Assembly (NCBI GenBank): GCA_012522805.1
Contig: JAAYJS010000016.1
Span: forward strand, 58,258 to 122,257
DNA length: 64,000 nt
Source: Eubacteriaceae bacterium
Lineage (GTDB): Bacteria; Bacillota; Clostridia; Eubacteriales; Eubacteriaceae
Direction of reading: 5' to 3'
Shown here: piece by piece, positions 35,173 through 46,872 of the stretch
Layout of the letters: every line of letters starts with the position of its first letter
Numbering within the stretch: the stretch's first letter is position 1
Notes under the pieces: model-generated
Seen by the model: only the letters and a program-made list of their open reading frames with translations
Database searches by the model: none
Told to the model about the DNA's origin: nothing
Made by a program: the position numbers and the translations under genes

Positions 35173-36277
35173 TCTTCAAGGACAACGGTCCGAAAACATA
35201 ACCCGCTTCTTCCAGCGATTGTTTCATGGGATATTTGAGCATGACCTCCGTAATCTCATCGATTTTTGCATCCATGTCCACATCGGAAAAAGCTTCCGGG
35301 AATACGGCTTTTCCAACATAATAGGCGTTGATTAAAGCCATTTCCGTATTGGTACCGCTATGGCGGTAGCCGATTTGTGAGAAGACTTTGTCTTCTTGAA
35401 CCGCTCTCAATTGTTCATAAAATTCCGGGCGTTTATTGTAATCTTCCTGAACCAAATCGATATTTCCTTGATCTAAAAAGATAATATCCGGATCCCATTG
35501 GTGTATTTTTTCGACATCCACATCAAAGGCACCCTTTTGTTCTATTTCGTCCGCGACATTTTTAAGTCCCAGTACGGCAAAGGGCGGATAACCCGCTTCA
35601 GTCCCTTCGATACCGTGGGCACCTTTAAAATTGACAGCTCCCAAATAGACACTGGGTTTTTCTTCTTCAGGTATGGAAGCCACACGTTTTGTTAAATCAC
35701 TTTCAATGCTCTTGATATATGCGATCATATCGTCGCTTTTTTCTTGATCGTTTAAGACCTCGCCGATGAGTGACAATGCCTTGTAGACTTCTTCATCAAA
35801 AACTTGATCGGTGATGGGAATGACCACCACGGGGATACCTGTTTTTTCCGTAATGGCATCTGCGTTGCCCTTTTCATTGGAGGAAATAATGACATCCGGT
35901 GCCAATTGAATGAGGGCTTCGGTGTTGGGTTCTGCCGCCGTACCGATGCTGGGTAAAGTATTGATTTTATCTTGATAAGCATAGATGGCAGCTTTGATAA
36001 CCGGAACACCTTTTTCTACATCTTCGACGCCGACGACTTTGTGGATACCGTTGTTATAAATGGTTAAACGTAGAGCACCCACCCCCAAGCAAACCAAGCT
36101 ATCCACTTCTTTGGGAATATTGACCTTTCTGCCCGCCGCATCGGTGATTTCTCTCATATCGCCTTGATCTGCGGTTGTGCTTTTGTTTTGATCACCGCCA
36201 CCACAAGCACTTAAGCTTAATACCATCGCCAGGATCAACAAAACGGCGACAACACTTTTAACATTCTTTAAATTCAT
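35165..36277 (-). CDS. ABC importer substrate-binding lipoprotein (FecB/MolA-like)
   Basis: A 370-residue cluster A-II binding protein. With the start at 36277 the signal is basic, hydrophobic, then LSAC with the lipidated Cys25; GGAAGG lies 10 nt upstream. The mature part has REITDAAGRKVNIPKEV and APDVIISSNEKG. It is longer than the binding protein at 5378 (308), and the pattern with FmdE suggests a metal oxyanion or metal complex rather than cobalamin. This ligand inference is weak. Confidence 0.85.
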   Translation of the reverse strand: MNLKNVKSVVAVLLILAMVLSLSACGGGDQNKSTTADQGDMREITDAAGRKVNIPKEVDSLVCLGVGALRLTIYNNGIHKVVGVEDVEKGVPVIKAAIYAYQDKINTLPSIGTAAEPNTEALIQLAPDVIISSNEKGNADAITEKTGIPVVVIPITDQVFDEEVYKALSLIGEVLNDQEKSDDMIAYIKSIESDLTKRVASIPEEEKPSVYLGAVNFKGAHGIEGTEAGYPPFAVLGLKNVADEIEQKGAFDVDVEKIHQWDPDIIFLDQGNIDLVQEDYNKRPEFYEQLRAVQEDKVFSQIGYRHSGTNTEMALINAYYVGKAVFPEAFSDVDMDAKIDEITEVMLKYPMKQSLEEAGYVFGPLSLKNE

Positions 36278-36317
36278 TCTTTTGATACCTTCCATTCTCT
36301 TTGATCTCAATCAAACT

Positions 36318-36845
36318 TCAACGACCTCTATCGTAGGGTTTGAAACAATCTAAACAAACTTTTTGACCGTCTTGCAATCTTATTTTATGTTCCGGTGCCC
36401 CTTCGCCACATTCTTCACAGATAACGGTTTCGAAGAGTCTCGCTTTTTCCGGCAATTCGAAGTTAGGTTCCGAAAACGTAAATACTTCATCCACCGGGGA
36501 TTCCAACAACCATTGAGTTTGCTCTTCCCGCTCCCGGCTTCTATCCATGGGTTTTAAAACCATGCGTATTTTTTTACCGGATACCCGGTCGAAAAAACTA
36601 AAAGCCATTTTGCCCGTATCGCGATAAATTAAATTGCCCTTGCCAATGGTGCAGGACAACATGTATTGGATGGCATCGACGCCACAGGCATCGTTTTCCG
36701 TGACGCAGACAATTTCTTCGTCTTCCGTCTCATTGATGCCAATTTTTTCTCTTGCCGCTTCCACTGCTTTGACACCGACAGCGACACCGGGACAAGAATG
36801 CCCATGAAAACCGATGATTTCATCCCATTCCTTTTGACTAATCAT
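36318..36845 (-). CDS. FmdE family protein with C-terminal zinc finger
   Basis: A 175-residue FmdE-domain protein: GFHGHSCPGVAVGVKA with the His/Cys metal site, CVTENDACGVDAIQ, and a C-terminal CEECGEG...KVCLDCF zinc-ribbon-like module. FmdE-type proteins are named from the formylmethanofuran dehydrogenase operon but occur widely in anaerobes without methanogenesis. Placement as first gene of an importer operon is recurrent and points to metal or pterin-cofactor handling. The ATG at 36845 follows AAGGAGA. Confidence 0.82.
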   Translation of the reverse strand: MISQKEWDEIIGFHGHSCPGVAVGVKAVEAAREKIGINETEDEEIVCVTENDACGVDAIQYMLSCTIGKGNLIYRDTGKMAFSFFDRVSGKKIRMVLKPMDRSREREEQTQWLLESPVDEVFTFSEPNFELPEKARLFETVICEECGEGAPEHKIRLQDGQKVCLDCFKPYDRGR

Positions 36846-36875
36846 AAATTCATCTCCTTCGTTCATTTTTTAGAA

Positions 36876-36913
36876 CAAAAAAAGCGAAAAGACCCCATCA
36901 GAGCTTTCCGCTT
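36876..36913 (-). terminator. Leader attenuator upstream of the fmdE-importer operon
   Basis: On the minus strand AAGCGGAAAG (36913-36904) pairs with CTTTTCGCTT (36891-36882, one G-U pair) and is followed by seven T. It lies about 35 nt upstream of the FmdE start and downstream of a strong promoter, so most transcripts should stop here unless something relieves it. Confidence 0.75.
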
Positions 36914-36971
36914 GAACGACATACTTCATGTATATCATTATGACTTTTTTTGTATCTATTTAGTTGCATTC

Positions 36972-37000
36972 ATTATAACAGGAAGGCTGGAACTTGTCAA
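36972..37000 (-). promoter_or_regulatory. Promoter of the fmdE-importer operon
   Basis: On the minus strand TTGACA (37000-36995), a 17-bp spacer and TATAAT (36977-36972): a full consensus sigma-A promoter. The leader to the FmdE ATG is about 120 nt, with a small ATAC/GTAT hairpin followed by the attenuator. Confidence 0.85.
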
Positions 37001-37197
37001 ACCCTGTCTATACTGATCGCTAAGTCCTGAAATAAAAGAAACTGCTGACCATTTTCTATTCTTTTAAAGTGTCATTGGTCAAAATGATTTTGATCAAATT
37101 AAAAGAAAGATGCCTTATAATTAAATATAAAAGTAAGAGAAGATATTGTACTACAATATCTATTTTGATGCATTAATCTAAAATGAAGGAGTTAAAA

Positions 37198-37725
37198 ATG
37201 GAAAAAATTTTAATTGTCGTGGATATGCAAAGGGATTTCATAGACGGTGCCTTAGGCACAGCGGAAGCGGCGGCAATACTTCCGAATGTTTTAAATAAAA
37301 TAAAAAATTTTGAAGGACGGGTTCTTTTCACCCGAGATACCCACGACCATTCCTATATGGATTCCTTGGAAGGTCATTATTTACCGGTACCTCATTGTAT
37401 CGTCAATACCCCCGGATGGGAAATTCATCCCGAACTTGCACCCTATGCCAACAAAATCATAGATAAACCTGCCTTCGGTTCCTTGGAATTAGCGGAGTAT
37501 TTGGTGGCACTTCAAGAAGATGTGCCAATTGAGTGTATTGAAATGGTAGGCCTTTGTACGGACATCTGCGTGATCTCCAACGCTTTGATTTTAAAAGCCG
37601 CTTTACCACAAGTCGATGTGATCGTAGACGCTTCCTGTTGTGCCGGGACCACAGAGGAAAACCATCGCACTGCTTTAAAAGCCTTGGAACCTTGCCAAGT
37701 AAAGGTTATCAATGCTAATTTTTAA
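37198..37725 (+). CDS. Isochorismatase-family cysteine hydrolase (nicotinamidase-like)
   Basis: A 175-residue cysteine hydrolase. Expected catalytic residues are Asp in VVDMQRDF, Lys in the IIDKPAFGS region and Cys in GLCTDICVISN. The metal-binding D/H pattern of nicotinamidases is suggested by TRDTHDHSY. Converting nicotinamide to nicotinate is the best guess, but other amidohydrolase substrates are possible. The ATG at 37198 sits 7 nt after AAGGAG; an earlier ATG at 37183 overlaps that site. Confidence 0.82.
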   Translation: MEKILIVVDMQRDFIDGALGTAEAAAILPNVLNKIKNFEGRVLFTRDTHDHSYMDSLEGHYLPVPHCIVNTPGWEIHPELAPYANKIIDKPAFGSLELAEYLVALQEDVPIECIEMVGLCTDICVISNALILKAALPQVDVIVDASCCAGTTEENHRTALKALEPCQVKVINANF

Positions 37726-37894
37726 CTTTTTCGTCATCGTATTCATCCATTATTTTAAATCGCAGACTTTCACCAATAAAATTGCCTAAGACTTGAAGGG
37801 GCTCCATTTGTAAATTTTTAAATAAAAATGAGAACCTCCCCCCAAAGCGTTCCTTGTTTTTTAAGAAACATTTTGATATACTATATAAACTCAC

Positions 37895-38081
37895 TGTGGA
37901 TAACTTTTGATACTTATCCACAAAAATCCGAGCTTTGTGGATAAGTTATGCAATTTCTGTGGAAAACTACTGTAATTCCCCCGATATATCGGGGTTCTTT
38001 ACTGTTTATAGTTTTAATTCGCAACACACCCTCCACAGATTGACTGACAACAGATTAAAGAATTCTATTCAATTGTCCACA
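37895..38081. other. oriC left part: DnaA-box cluster upstream of dnaA
   Basis: Boxes seen: TGTGGATAA (37895-37903), TTATCCACA (37914-37922), TGTGGATAA (37936-37944), TGTGGAAAA (37958-37966) and TTGTCCACA (38073-38081). Three are perfect or near perfect. Between them is a 16-nt palindrome at 37979-37994. This matches the upstream half of a Bacillus-type bipartite origin and probably also autoregulates dnaA. Confidence 0.9.
37979..37994. repeat. Perfect 16-nt palindrome within oriC
   Basis: CCCCGATATATCGGGG, GC-rich arms in an otherwise AT-rich region, 12 bp downstream of the fourth DnaA box and 126 bp upstream of the dnaA start. It could be an operator for an origin or dnaA regulator. Confidence 0.7.
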
Positions 38082-38119
38082 AGTCAGGATAGATGCCCCC
38101 TATAGCTTTCGGAGGTTTT

Positions 38120-39481
38120 ATGAATCAAATACAAACTTTATGGGAAAAAACCCTACAAAAAATATGTCTAGACAACCAAATAACAGATATAAGCTACAAA
38201 CAATGGTTTCAAGGATTGGAGCCCTTACGGTATCATGAGGATACTTTTTATATCTTGGCGGATAATAATTTTATCAAAGGTGTTTTAGAAAATCGCTATA
38301 AGGACAGCATCAACAACGCTTTATCCGAAACGATTGGAACGCCTTGCCAAGTTCAGATTCTATTGAATACGGAAGACATGCAGCCGGCGGAAACCATACC
38401 CATCGTTAATGATGAATTGCCCCAAGAAAATTTTTACAACGGCAATAATGGACCCATTTCCTCCACCCTCAACCCTAAATATACCTTCGATACTTTTGTA
38501 ACCGGAGAGAGCAACCGCTTTGCCTATGCCGCGTGTCGCGCTGTTTCGGATAAACCCTCTGTGGTGTACAATCCATTGTTTTTGATAGGTGGCGTCGGTC
38601 TTGGAAAAACCCATTTAATGCAGGCCATCGGCAGTCATATTTGTTACAACCAACCGGATTTAAAAGTTGTCTATGTCTCTTCAGAGGCATTTACCAACGA
38701 CTTTATTGAGGCCATTCAAAATAAAAATAACAATGCCTTTCGCAACAAATACCGTAAGGTGGATGTATTGCTCATCGACGATATTCAATTTTTAGCAGGA
38801 CGTGAAGGAACTCAAGAGGAGTTTTTCCATACCTTTAATGCACTGTATCACGACAATAAACAAATTGTTTTAAGTTCGGACCGCCCTGCCAGAGAAATCA
38901 AAGATTTGGAAGAACGGCTTCGCAGTCGCTTTGAAATGGGATTGACCAGCGATATTTCTGAACCCAATTTAGAAACCAGAATTGCTATTTTAAAGAAAAA
39001 AGCGGAAAGCATCGAAACCCCTATCCCCTCAGAGGTCTTTGTGATCATCGCCAATACCATTCAATCCAATATCAGAGAATTGGAAGGTGCCCTGACCACC
39101 GTCGAAGCTTATTCCAAACTTAGAAATATTCCCGTTTCCGTGGAATCTGCCCAAGAAGCGCTGAGAGATGTTTTAAAAAATAAAGAAAAAAAAGAATTGA
39201 CCCCCAACTACATCAAAGAAGTGACCGCCCAGTATTTTAACGTCACCTCCGAAGATTTGGAATCCAAAAGACGCCATAAGGCAGTAACGGTGCCAAGGCA
39301 AGTTGCCATGTATATTATTAGAGAGGTGACCGATTTATCCTTACCTAAAATAGGCGATCACTTTGGAGGAAGAGACCACTCAACTGTCTTACATTCTTGC
39401 GATAAAGTTCTCAATGAAATGAAATCAGACCAAAACTTCAAAAGTTTGATTCAGCGCATCATGAATGAAATTAAATCCTAA
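38120..39481 (+). CDS. dnaA: Chromosomal replication initiator protein DnaA
   Basis: A 453-residue DnaA with its four domains: an N-terminal interaction domain (1-80), a variable linker, the AAA+ domain with Walker A GGVGLGKT (157-164) and Walker B LLIDDIQFL, and the C-terminal box-binding domain with DHFGGRDHSTVLHS. It binds the DnaA boxes on both sides and melts the origin. The ATG at 38120 follows CGGAGG. The ATG at 38093, upstream in frame, has no ribosome site. Confidence 0.98.
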   Translation: MNQIQTLWEKTLQKICLDNQITDISYKQWFQGLEPLRYHEDTFYILADNNFIKGVLENRYKDSINNALSETIGTPCQVQILLNTEDMQPAETIPIVNDELPQENFYNGNNGPISSTLNPKYTFDTFVTGESNRFAYAACRAVSDKPSVVYNPLFLIGGVGLGKTHLMQAIGSHICYNQPDLKVVYVSSEAFTNDFIEAIQNKNNNAFRNKYRKVDVLLIDDIQFLAGREGTQEEFFHTFNALYHDNKQIVLSSDRPAREIKDLEERLRSRFEMGLTSDISEPNLETRIAILKKKAESIETPIPSEVFVIIANTIQSNIRELEGALTTVEAYSKLRNIPVSVESAQEALRDVLKNKEKKELTPNYIKEVTAQYFNVTSEDLESKRRHKAVTVPRQVAMYIIREVTDLSLPKIGDHFGGRDHSTVLHSCDKVLNEMKSDQNFKSLIQRIMNEIKS

Positions 39482-39511
39482 CCCTTCGGTCAATGCTTAA
39501 AAGATATCGGG

Positions 39512-39635
39512 TTTTCCACAAAAAATGGATCTTATCCACACAATATCCACATCTTTTAGCTTAAATTTAAACATTTTTTTAACAAGGATTTTTCTCTAAA
39601 GTATCGTATTTTCGAGAGATTAGGGCTTATCCACA
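39512..39635. other. oriC right part: DnaA boxes and AT-rich unwinding region
   Basis: Between dnaA and dnaN: TTTTCCACA (39512-39520), TTATCCACA (39532-39540), ATATCCACA (39543-39551) and TTATCCACA (39627-39635). The AT-rich stretch 39558-39613 between the third and fourth box is the likely DNA unwinding element. Together with the boxes upstream of dnaA this makes a bipartite origin. Confidence 0.88.
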
Positions 39636-39711
39636 CTATCAACACCCCCTATTACGACGACGACTATATTATAACTATAATATATAGAATTCAGCCAAGC
39701 GGAGGAACCCC

Positions 39712-40830
39712 ATGAAATTTTCCTGTTCCAAAACAGATTTGCAAAATGCCATCACCCTATGTTTAAAAGCCGTATCCAGTAAAACGCCCATGGCGATTTT
39801 AGAAGGGATTTTTTTTCAAGCCTACGATAGCCGTTTAGTACTCAACACGACGGATTTAGAAATCAGCATCAAAACGGAAGTACCTGCTTTCATTGAAACC
39901 GATGGTGAAGTTGTTTTGAAAGCCGGTTTAATTTCTGACATCATCAGACATTTACCGGGAGAAGACGTCTTTTTTGAAAAGGATGATTTACATCAATTAA
40001 AAATAGACTGTCTGCAAGCCTCTTTCACGATTAAGGGACAATCTGCCGAGGAATTTCCGGATTTTCCGGAAATTGAAGAGGCCTATTCCTTTCAAATGAA
40101 AGCCGGTGTCCTTAAAAATATGATTCGAGGCGTTATCTCATCGGTTGCAGATAATGAAAACATCCCAATTTTGAAGGGTGTCAAGACTGAAATCGAAGAA
40201 GATCAGATTAAAATGGTGGCATTGGACGGTTACCGATTGGCCATTAGAAAAGGGAAAATAGAAACACCCATCTCCAGTCCCATCTCTGTTATTGTTCCCG
40301 GAAAAGCCCTTAACGAATTGTATCGTTTAATGGGAGACGACGAAGAACTGGTCGTCGTGCGGTTTTCTGAAGCTCAAATTTATTTCAAAGTGGGGCCCAC
40401 CGAATTTGTGACGCGTTTGCTGGAGGGTGACTACTTTAACTATGAGCAAATCATCCCCAAAGAAAAAAACAACGATATCACGATTGAGCGTCAGGACTTT
40501 TTAGATGCTGTGGAACGTGCCGCTCTATTGGCCAGAGTGGGGAAAAACAACCTCATCAAAATGGATTTCAATGAAAATCAATTACAAATTACATCCAATG
40601 CGGATTTAGGAGATGTTTTCGAAACCGTCCCCATCGATAATATTGGAACACCCATGCGCATCGCCTTTAATTCGAAATACGTTATCGATGCGTTAAAAGT
40701 CATCGAAGAAGAACGGTTGCGCATTCATTTAACGACAGCAGCCGGTCCGGCTGTTTTGAGAACGACCGAGACCGACGAAGAAGGTGATTTCCTGTATTTA
40801 ATTTTACCTGTCAGAATGTCGGACTTATAA
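39712..40830 (+). CDS. dnaN: DNA polymerase III beta sliding clamp
   Basis: A 372-residue clamp with three similar domains, beginning MKFSCSKTDLQNAI and ending YLILPVRMSDL, the typical C-terminal pocket edge. It forms a ring around DNA that tethers the polymerase. Standard position after dnaA; GGAGG upstream of the ATG. A terminator follows, so rlbA-recF probably has its own promoter. Confidence 0.97.
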   Translation: MKFSCSKTDLQNAITLCLKAVSSKTPMAILEGIFFQAYDSRLVLNTTDLEISIKTEVPAFIETDGEVVLKAGLISDIIRHLPGEDVFFEKDDLHQLKIDCLQASFTIKGQSAEEFPDFPEIEEAYSFQMKAGVLKNMIRGVISSVADNENIPILKGVKTEIEEDQIKMVALDGYRLAIRKGKIETPISSPISVIVPGKALNELYRLMGDDEELVVVRFSEAQIYFKVGPTEFVTRLLEGDYFNYEQIIPKEKNNDITIERQDFLDAVERAALLARVGKNNLIKMDFNENQLQITSNADLGDVFETVPIDNIGTPMRIAFNSKYVIDALKVIEEERLRIHLTTAAGPAVLRTTETDEEGDFLYLILPVRMSDL

Positions 40831-40850
40831 AAAAATAGGGTCAAAGGTCC

Positions 40851-40893
40851 ATCATCCCTTCCATGAGCAATCGACTTGGAAGGGATGATTTTT
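40851..40893 (+). terminator. Terminator after dnaN
   Basis: Arms ATCATCCCTTCCA and TGGAAGGGATGAT (13 bp) with a 13-nt loop, followed by TTTTTT. The 40894-41084 gap then carries AT-rich DNA with a TATACT at about 40962 as a possible -10 for rlbA. Confidence 0.85.
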
Positions 40894-41084
40894 TGGTTGA
40901 GAACTCCGTTTAGAAAACTAAAAAAATAAATCTTATTTCAAGCAATAACATCTAAACTATGATATACTGTTCAAGAGGTTTTTTAAACCCTTGTATTTTA
41001 AACAAACTCCCTCAATTTGTGTTTTTTATAGCAAATTTGCTCTCAAAAGACTAAAAGGGATACAAAGAAAAATTAAGGGGTAAT

Positions 41085-41303
41085 ATGAAAGAAATTAGCA
41101 TTAACACACCCTTCATCAAATTAGATCAATTTATTAAATTCATAGGTCTAACAGCCAGTGGCTCAGAGGCGAAATGGTTGATTCAGAACGGAGAAGTTCA
41201 AGTCAACGGAGAAATCTGTTTGATGCGGGGAAAAAAATTAAAAGAAGGAGATGAAGTTTTCATAAGCGACATCGGAACCTTCAAAATCGTAGATGAAAAT
41301 TGA
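41085..41303 (+). CDS. rlbA: S4-domain RNA-binding protein RlbA (YaaA)
   Basis: A 72-residue S4-like protein (LDQFIKFIGLTASGSEAKWLIQNGEVQVNGE), found between dnaN and recF in many Firmicutes and often called YaaA. It is thought to act on ribosomes or RNA. Its end overlaps the recF start by 11 nt, showing translational coupling. Confidence 0.92.
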   Translation: MKEISINTPFIKLDQFIKFIGLTASGSEAKWLIQNGEVQVNGEICLMRGKKLKEGDEVFISDIGTFKIVDEN

Positions 41304-42390
41304 AACGCTGCGCTTAGTCAACTATCGCAATTATTTAGGCGAACACGATTTTCAGTTTCAACAGGGGATAAATGTAGTCCATGGCCGAAACGCTCAGGGT
41401 AAGACCAACCTGTTAGAGGCCATTTTTTTATTGTCCAGAGGTTATGCCCATCGTTTAAAAAGTTTAAAAGATGCGGTTCATTTTGAATCTCCGGGATTTT
41501 ATTTGCGAGCGACCACGCAGTTGATGGACATCCACCACCAGATCGTCTTAAAATACGTCAAAGGTAAGAAAACGGTACAATTGGATGGGAAGGATGGTCC
41601 CGGTCGGGAAGCACTACTGAAGGTGTTTCCAACCGTGCTTTTTGTACCCGACGACTTGAAAATGATCAAGGAAGGTCCAAGCAGAAGACGCGCCTTTTTA
41701 GATACAGAAATTGCAGCTTTCCGTCCCGGTTATGCTGCTGTCCTTCGAGAGTATCGCAATATTCTCAGTCAACGAGGGGCTTTGCTACGAGATATCCGTT
41801 ACAAGGGAACAGATCCCCACATGTTGTCTCTATGGGATGGGCAATTGGTTCAGGCGGGAACGCGCATCATTCGCCATCGCATGGATTATTTGCAAAAATT
41901 AAATCTGAAAGCCCGTGAGCTGCACAGCGTATTATCCGATGACAACGAAAAACTCACATTGCATTACATCAGCAATGTTCTTCAAGACAAGCGGGATTTA
42001 TCCCGATTGGAAGCCACCTACACCCAGCGCCTCAATGAAGGCAAAGGGAGGGATTTGGAGCGGTTGACCACGGGCATCGGACCCCATTTGGATGATTTTT
42101 CCATCACCATCAACGATCGGGATACCCGTTTGTACGGCTCCCAGGGCCAACAGCGGACGGTAGCCATCGCTTTGATTTTATCCGAAATAGAAATATTCAA
42201 AGATATTTACGGCACCGAACCGGTGGTGCTTTTAGACGATGTGTTGTCGGAATTGGATATCCGAAGGCAACAGAGCATTTTATCTTTACTTCGAAACACT
42301 CAGACATTTATTACTTGTACGGATTCCTCCTTTATTCCAGAGGAAATACCGGTACACACCATTGAAATTGAAGGTGGCAAACAAATTTAA
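41293..42390 (+). CDS. recF: DNA replication and repair protein RecF
   Basis: A 365-residue SMC-like ATPase. Walker A is GRNAQGKTNLLEAI near residue 35, the signature region is GSQGQQRTVAIAL and Walker B is LLDDVLSELD. RecF with RecO and RecR loads RecA at gaps. The start overlaps rlbA. About 50 bp separate it from gyrB. Confidence 0.96.
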   Translation: MKIETLRLVNYRNYLGEHDFQFQQGINVVHGRNAQGKTNLLEAIFLLSRGYAHRLKSLKDAVHFESPGFYLRATTQLMDIHHQIVLKYVKGKKTVQLDGKDGPGREALLKVFPTVLFVPDDLKMIKEGPSRRRAFLDTEIAAFRPGYAAVLREYRNILSQRGALLRDIRYKGTDPHMLSLWDGQLVQAGTRIIRHRMDYLQKLNLKARELHSVLSDDNEKLTLHYISNVLQDKRDLSRLEATYTQRLNEGKGRDLERLTTGIGPHLDDFSITINDRDTRLYGSQGQQRTVAIALILSEIEIFKDIYGTEPVVLLDDVLSELDIRRQQSILSLLRNTQTFITCTDSSFIPEEIPVHTIEIEGGKQI

Positions 42391-42429
42391 CAAGTGATCA
42401 AGAGATTGATTCATCAAGATAGACAATAG

Positions 42430-44364
<1,935 letters not shown>

Positions 44365-44372
44365 GAGGCCTC

Positions 44373-46835
44373 ATGGACGAGACAGAAAACAACAACATCT
44401 ATCAAACCATTAACATTGAAAAGGAAATGAAAACCTCCTATATCGATTACGCCATGATCGTTATCGTCGGCAGGGCTTTGCCCGACGTGCGGGACGGGCT
44501 CAAGCCGGTCCATCGTCGGATTTTATACGCCATGTATATTTTGGGGGTTACACCGGACAAGGCATTTCGTAAGTCCGCCAGAGTGGTCGGGGACGTTTTA
44601 GGTAAATACCACCCCCATGGCGACTCTTCAGTTTACGATGCAATGGTGCGAATGGCACAGGATTTCTCCTTCCGCTACCCCTTGGTAGACGGTCAAGGTA
44701 ACTACGGTTCTATCGACGGTGATAGCGCAGCTGCCATGCGTTACACGGAAGCCAAACTGGAAAAAATTGCCATGGAGTTGCTGCGGGATATCAACAAAGA
44801 AAGCGTAGATTTCTCACCTAACTTCGATGAATCGGAAATGGAACCCAAGGTCTTACCGGCCCGTTTTCCAAATTTATTGGTGAACGGTTCTACAGGGATT
44901 GCCGTGGGGATGGCCACCAATATACCGCCCCACAATTTAGGTGAAGTCATCGACGGTACCATCGCGTATATCGATAACAACGACATCACCTTGGAAGGCT
45001 TGATGAAACACATCAAGGGTCCCGATTTTCCAACCGGAGCGACCATTTTAGGTAAAAGCGGCATTCGAGATGCCTACCGCACCGGCCGAGGGCGCATTAA
45101 AATGCGTTCCAAAGTGGATGTGGAAACCTTAAAAAATGGCAGAAAACAATTGATCGTCAGGGAAATTCCCTATATGGTCAACAAATCCAGATTAATTGAA
45201 AAAATTGCCGATTTGGTCAAGGAAAAAGAGATCGATGGTATCTCCGACATTCGAGATGAATCCGATTTAAAACAGGGCATTCGCATTGTCATGGACCTGA
45301 AGCGGGATGCCAACGAAACCATCATTCTCAATCAATTGTACAAGCAAACGCAATTGGACGATACCTTCGGCGTGATCAATCTCGCCTTGGTGGGGGGAGA
45401 ACCCAAGGTTCTTTCCCTAAAAGAAATGATCGGGCATTATGTCGACCATCAAAAAGAAATCATTGTCAGACGAACACAATTCGATTTAAATAAAGCGGAA
45501 GCCAGAGCTCATATCTTGGAAGGACTGCGCATTGCCTTAGACCATATCGATGAAGTTATCGCTTTAATCCGCGGTTCCAAGGACGGTAGGGAAGCCAAAG
45601 AAGGCTTGATGAACCGCTTCAAATTATCCGAAATACAAGCTCAAGCTATTTTGGACATGCGTTTGCAACGGTTAACCGGTCTAGAAAGAGACAAGATCGA
45701 AGAAGAATACAAAGAAATCCTCGCATTGATCGCCCAATTGCGCGCTATTTTAGCCGATGAACAATTGGTTCTCAATATCATCAAGGAAGAGCTCACGGAA
45801 ATCAAAACCAAACACGGCGATGCCCGCCGGACCGATTTTGATATCGATCCCGAAGCCTTCTCCTTAGAAGATTTGATCGAAGAGGAAGAAGTGGTCATCA
45901 CCATGACCCATGTGGGCTACGTCAAACGCATTACAGCCGATGCCTATCGTTCTCAAAGACGTGGGGGTAAGGGCATTACCGCTTTGAGCACCCGGGAAAA
46001 CGATTTTGTCGAAAATCTGTACACGACCACCACCCACCATCACCTGCTGTTTTTCAGCAATAAAGGTCTGATGTATCGCCTGAGAGCCTTCGAAATACCC
46101 GAAGGGGGCAGAACCGCAAGGGGTACGGCCATCGTCAACCTGCTGCCCTTGGATCAGGACGAAAAAATAACCACCGTCATTCCCATCAAAGAATTTACGG
46201 ACAACCAATTCTTGGTGATGGCGACGCGACAGGGGATGGTTAAGAAAAGCGAATTAACCCAATACGAATCCAATCGCACGACGGGTATCATCGGTATCAA
46301 CCTCAGAGAGGAAGACGAACTCATCGACGTCCGCTTGGTCTATAAAGACGCTGAGACCGACGTGATGTTGGGAACTCAAAAAGGGTATGCCATCCGCTTT
46401 AATACCGAAGAGATCCGCCCTGTGGGTCGGGTCGCCATCGGCGTTAAGGGGATTGATATCCGCAAAGGCGATATTGTCGTCGGTATGGACATCGTTCAAC
46501 TGGACGAGTTTGTCCTGAACGTATCGCAAAACGGCTACGGAAAATTAACCAAAGAAAACCAATATCGCGCTCAAAGACGCGGCGGCAAAGGGGTACAAAC
46601 CTATAAGGTTACCGCTAAAACCGGCGATCTGGTGGGCTTCTGCGTTGTGGATCGCGAACAAGAAATCATGATGATCAACAACCAGGGTATCGTCATTAAA
46701 ATCGAAACCAAGGATATATCCACCGTGGGGCGCAACACGCAAGGTGTGCGTTTGATGAAACTTCAAAAAGACGAGGCCATTGCCACCATTGCAAAGGTCT
46801 ATCGAGAAGAAGACGATGAAAACGAAGAGGAGTAG
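44373..46835 (+). CDS. gyrA: DNA gyrase subunit A
   Basis: An 820-residue GyrA. The active-site Tyr is in [11 protein letters not shown]. The quinolone region reads [17 protein letters not shown]: Ser and Asp at the classical 83 and 87 positions are wild type. The C-terminal beta-pinwheel has the GyrA box QRRGGKG and a second QRRGGKG further on, then an acidic tail DDENEEE. The box is required for DNA wrapping and negative supercoiling. Confidence 0.98.
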   Translation: MDETENNNIYQTINIEKEMKTSYIDYAMIVIVGRALPDVRDGLKPVHRRILYAMYILGVTPDKAFRKSARVVGDVLGKYHPHGDSSVYDAMVRMAQDFSFRYPLVDGQGNYGSIDGDSAAAMRYTEAKLEKIAMELLRDINKESVDFSPNFDESEMEPKVLPARFPNLLVNGSTGIAVGMATNIPPHNLGEVIDGTIAYIDNNDITLEGLMKHIKGPDFPTGATILGKSGIRDAYRTGRGRIKMRSKVDVETLKNGRKQLIVREIPYMVNKSRLIEKIADLVKEKEIDGISDIRDESDLKQGIRIVMDLKRDANETIILNQLYKQTQLDDTFGVINLALVGGEPKVLSLKEMIGHYVDHQKEIIVRRTQFDLNKAEARAHILEGLRIALDHIDEVIALIRGSKDGREAKEGLMNRFKLSEIQAQAILDMRLQRLTGLERDKIEEEYKEILALIAQLRAILADEQLVLNIIKEELTEIKTKHGDARRTDFDIDPEAFSLEDLIEEEEVVITMTHVGYVKRITADAYRSQRRGGKGITALSTRENDFVENLYTTTTHHHLLFFSNKGLMYRLRAFEIPEGGRTARGTAIVNLLPLDQDEKITTVIPIKEFTDNQFLVMATRQGMVKKSELTQYESNRTTGIIGINLREEDELIDVRLVYKDAETDVMLGTQKGYAIRFNTEEIRPVGRVAIGVKGIDIRKGDIVVGMDIVQLDEFVLNVSQNGYGKLTKENQYRAQRRGGKGVQTYKVTAKTGDLVGFCVVDREQEIMMINNQGIVIKIETKDISTVGRNTQGVRLMKLQKDEAIATIAKVYREEDDENEEE

Positions 46836-46872
46836 TTAAGATCATATTGCCTAAGAATTTAAGGAGATTGAG

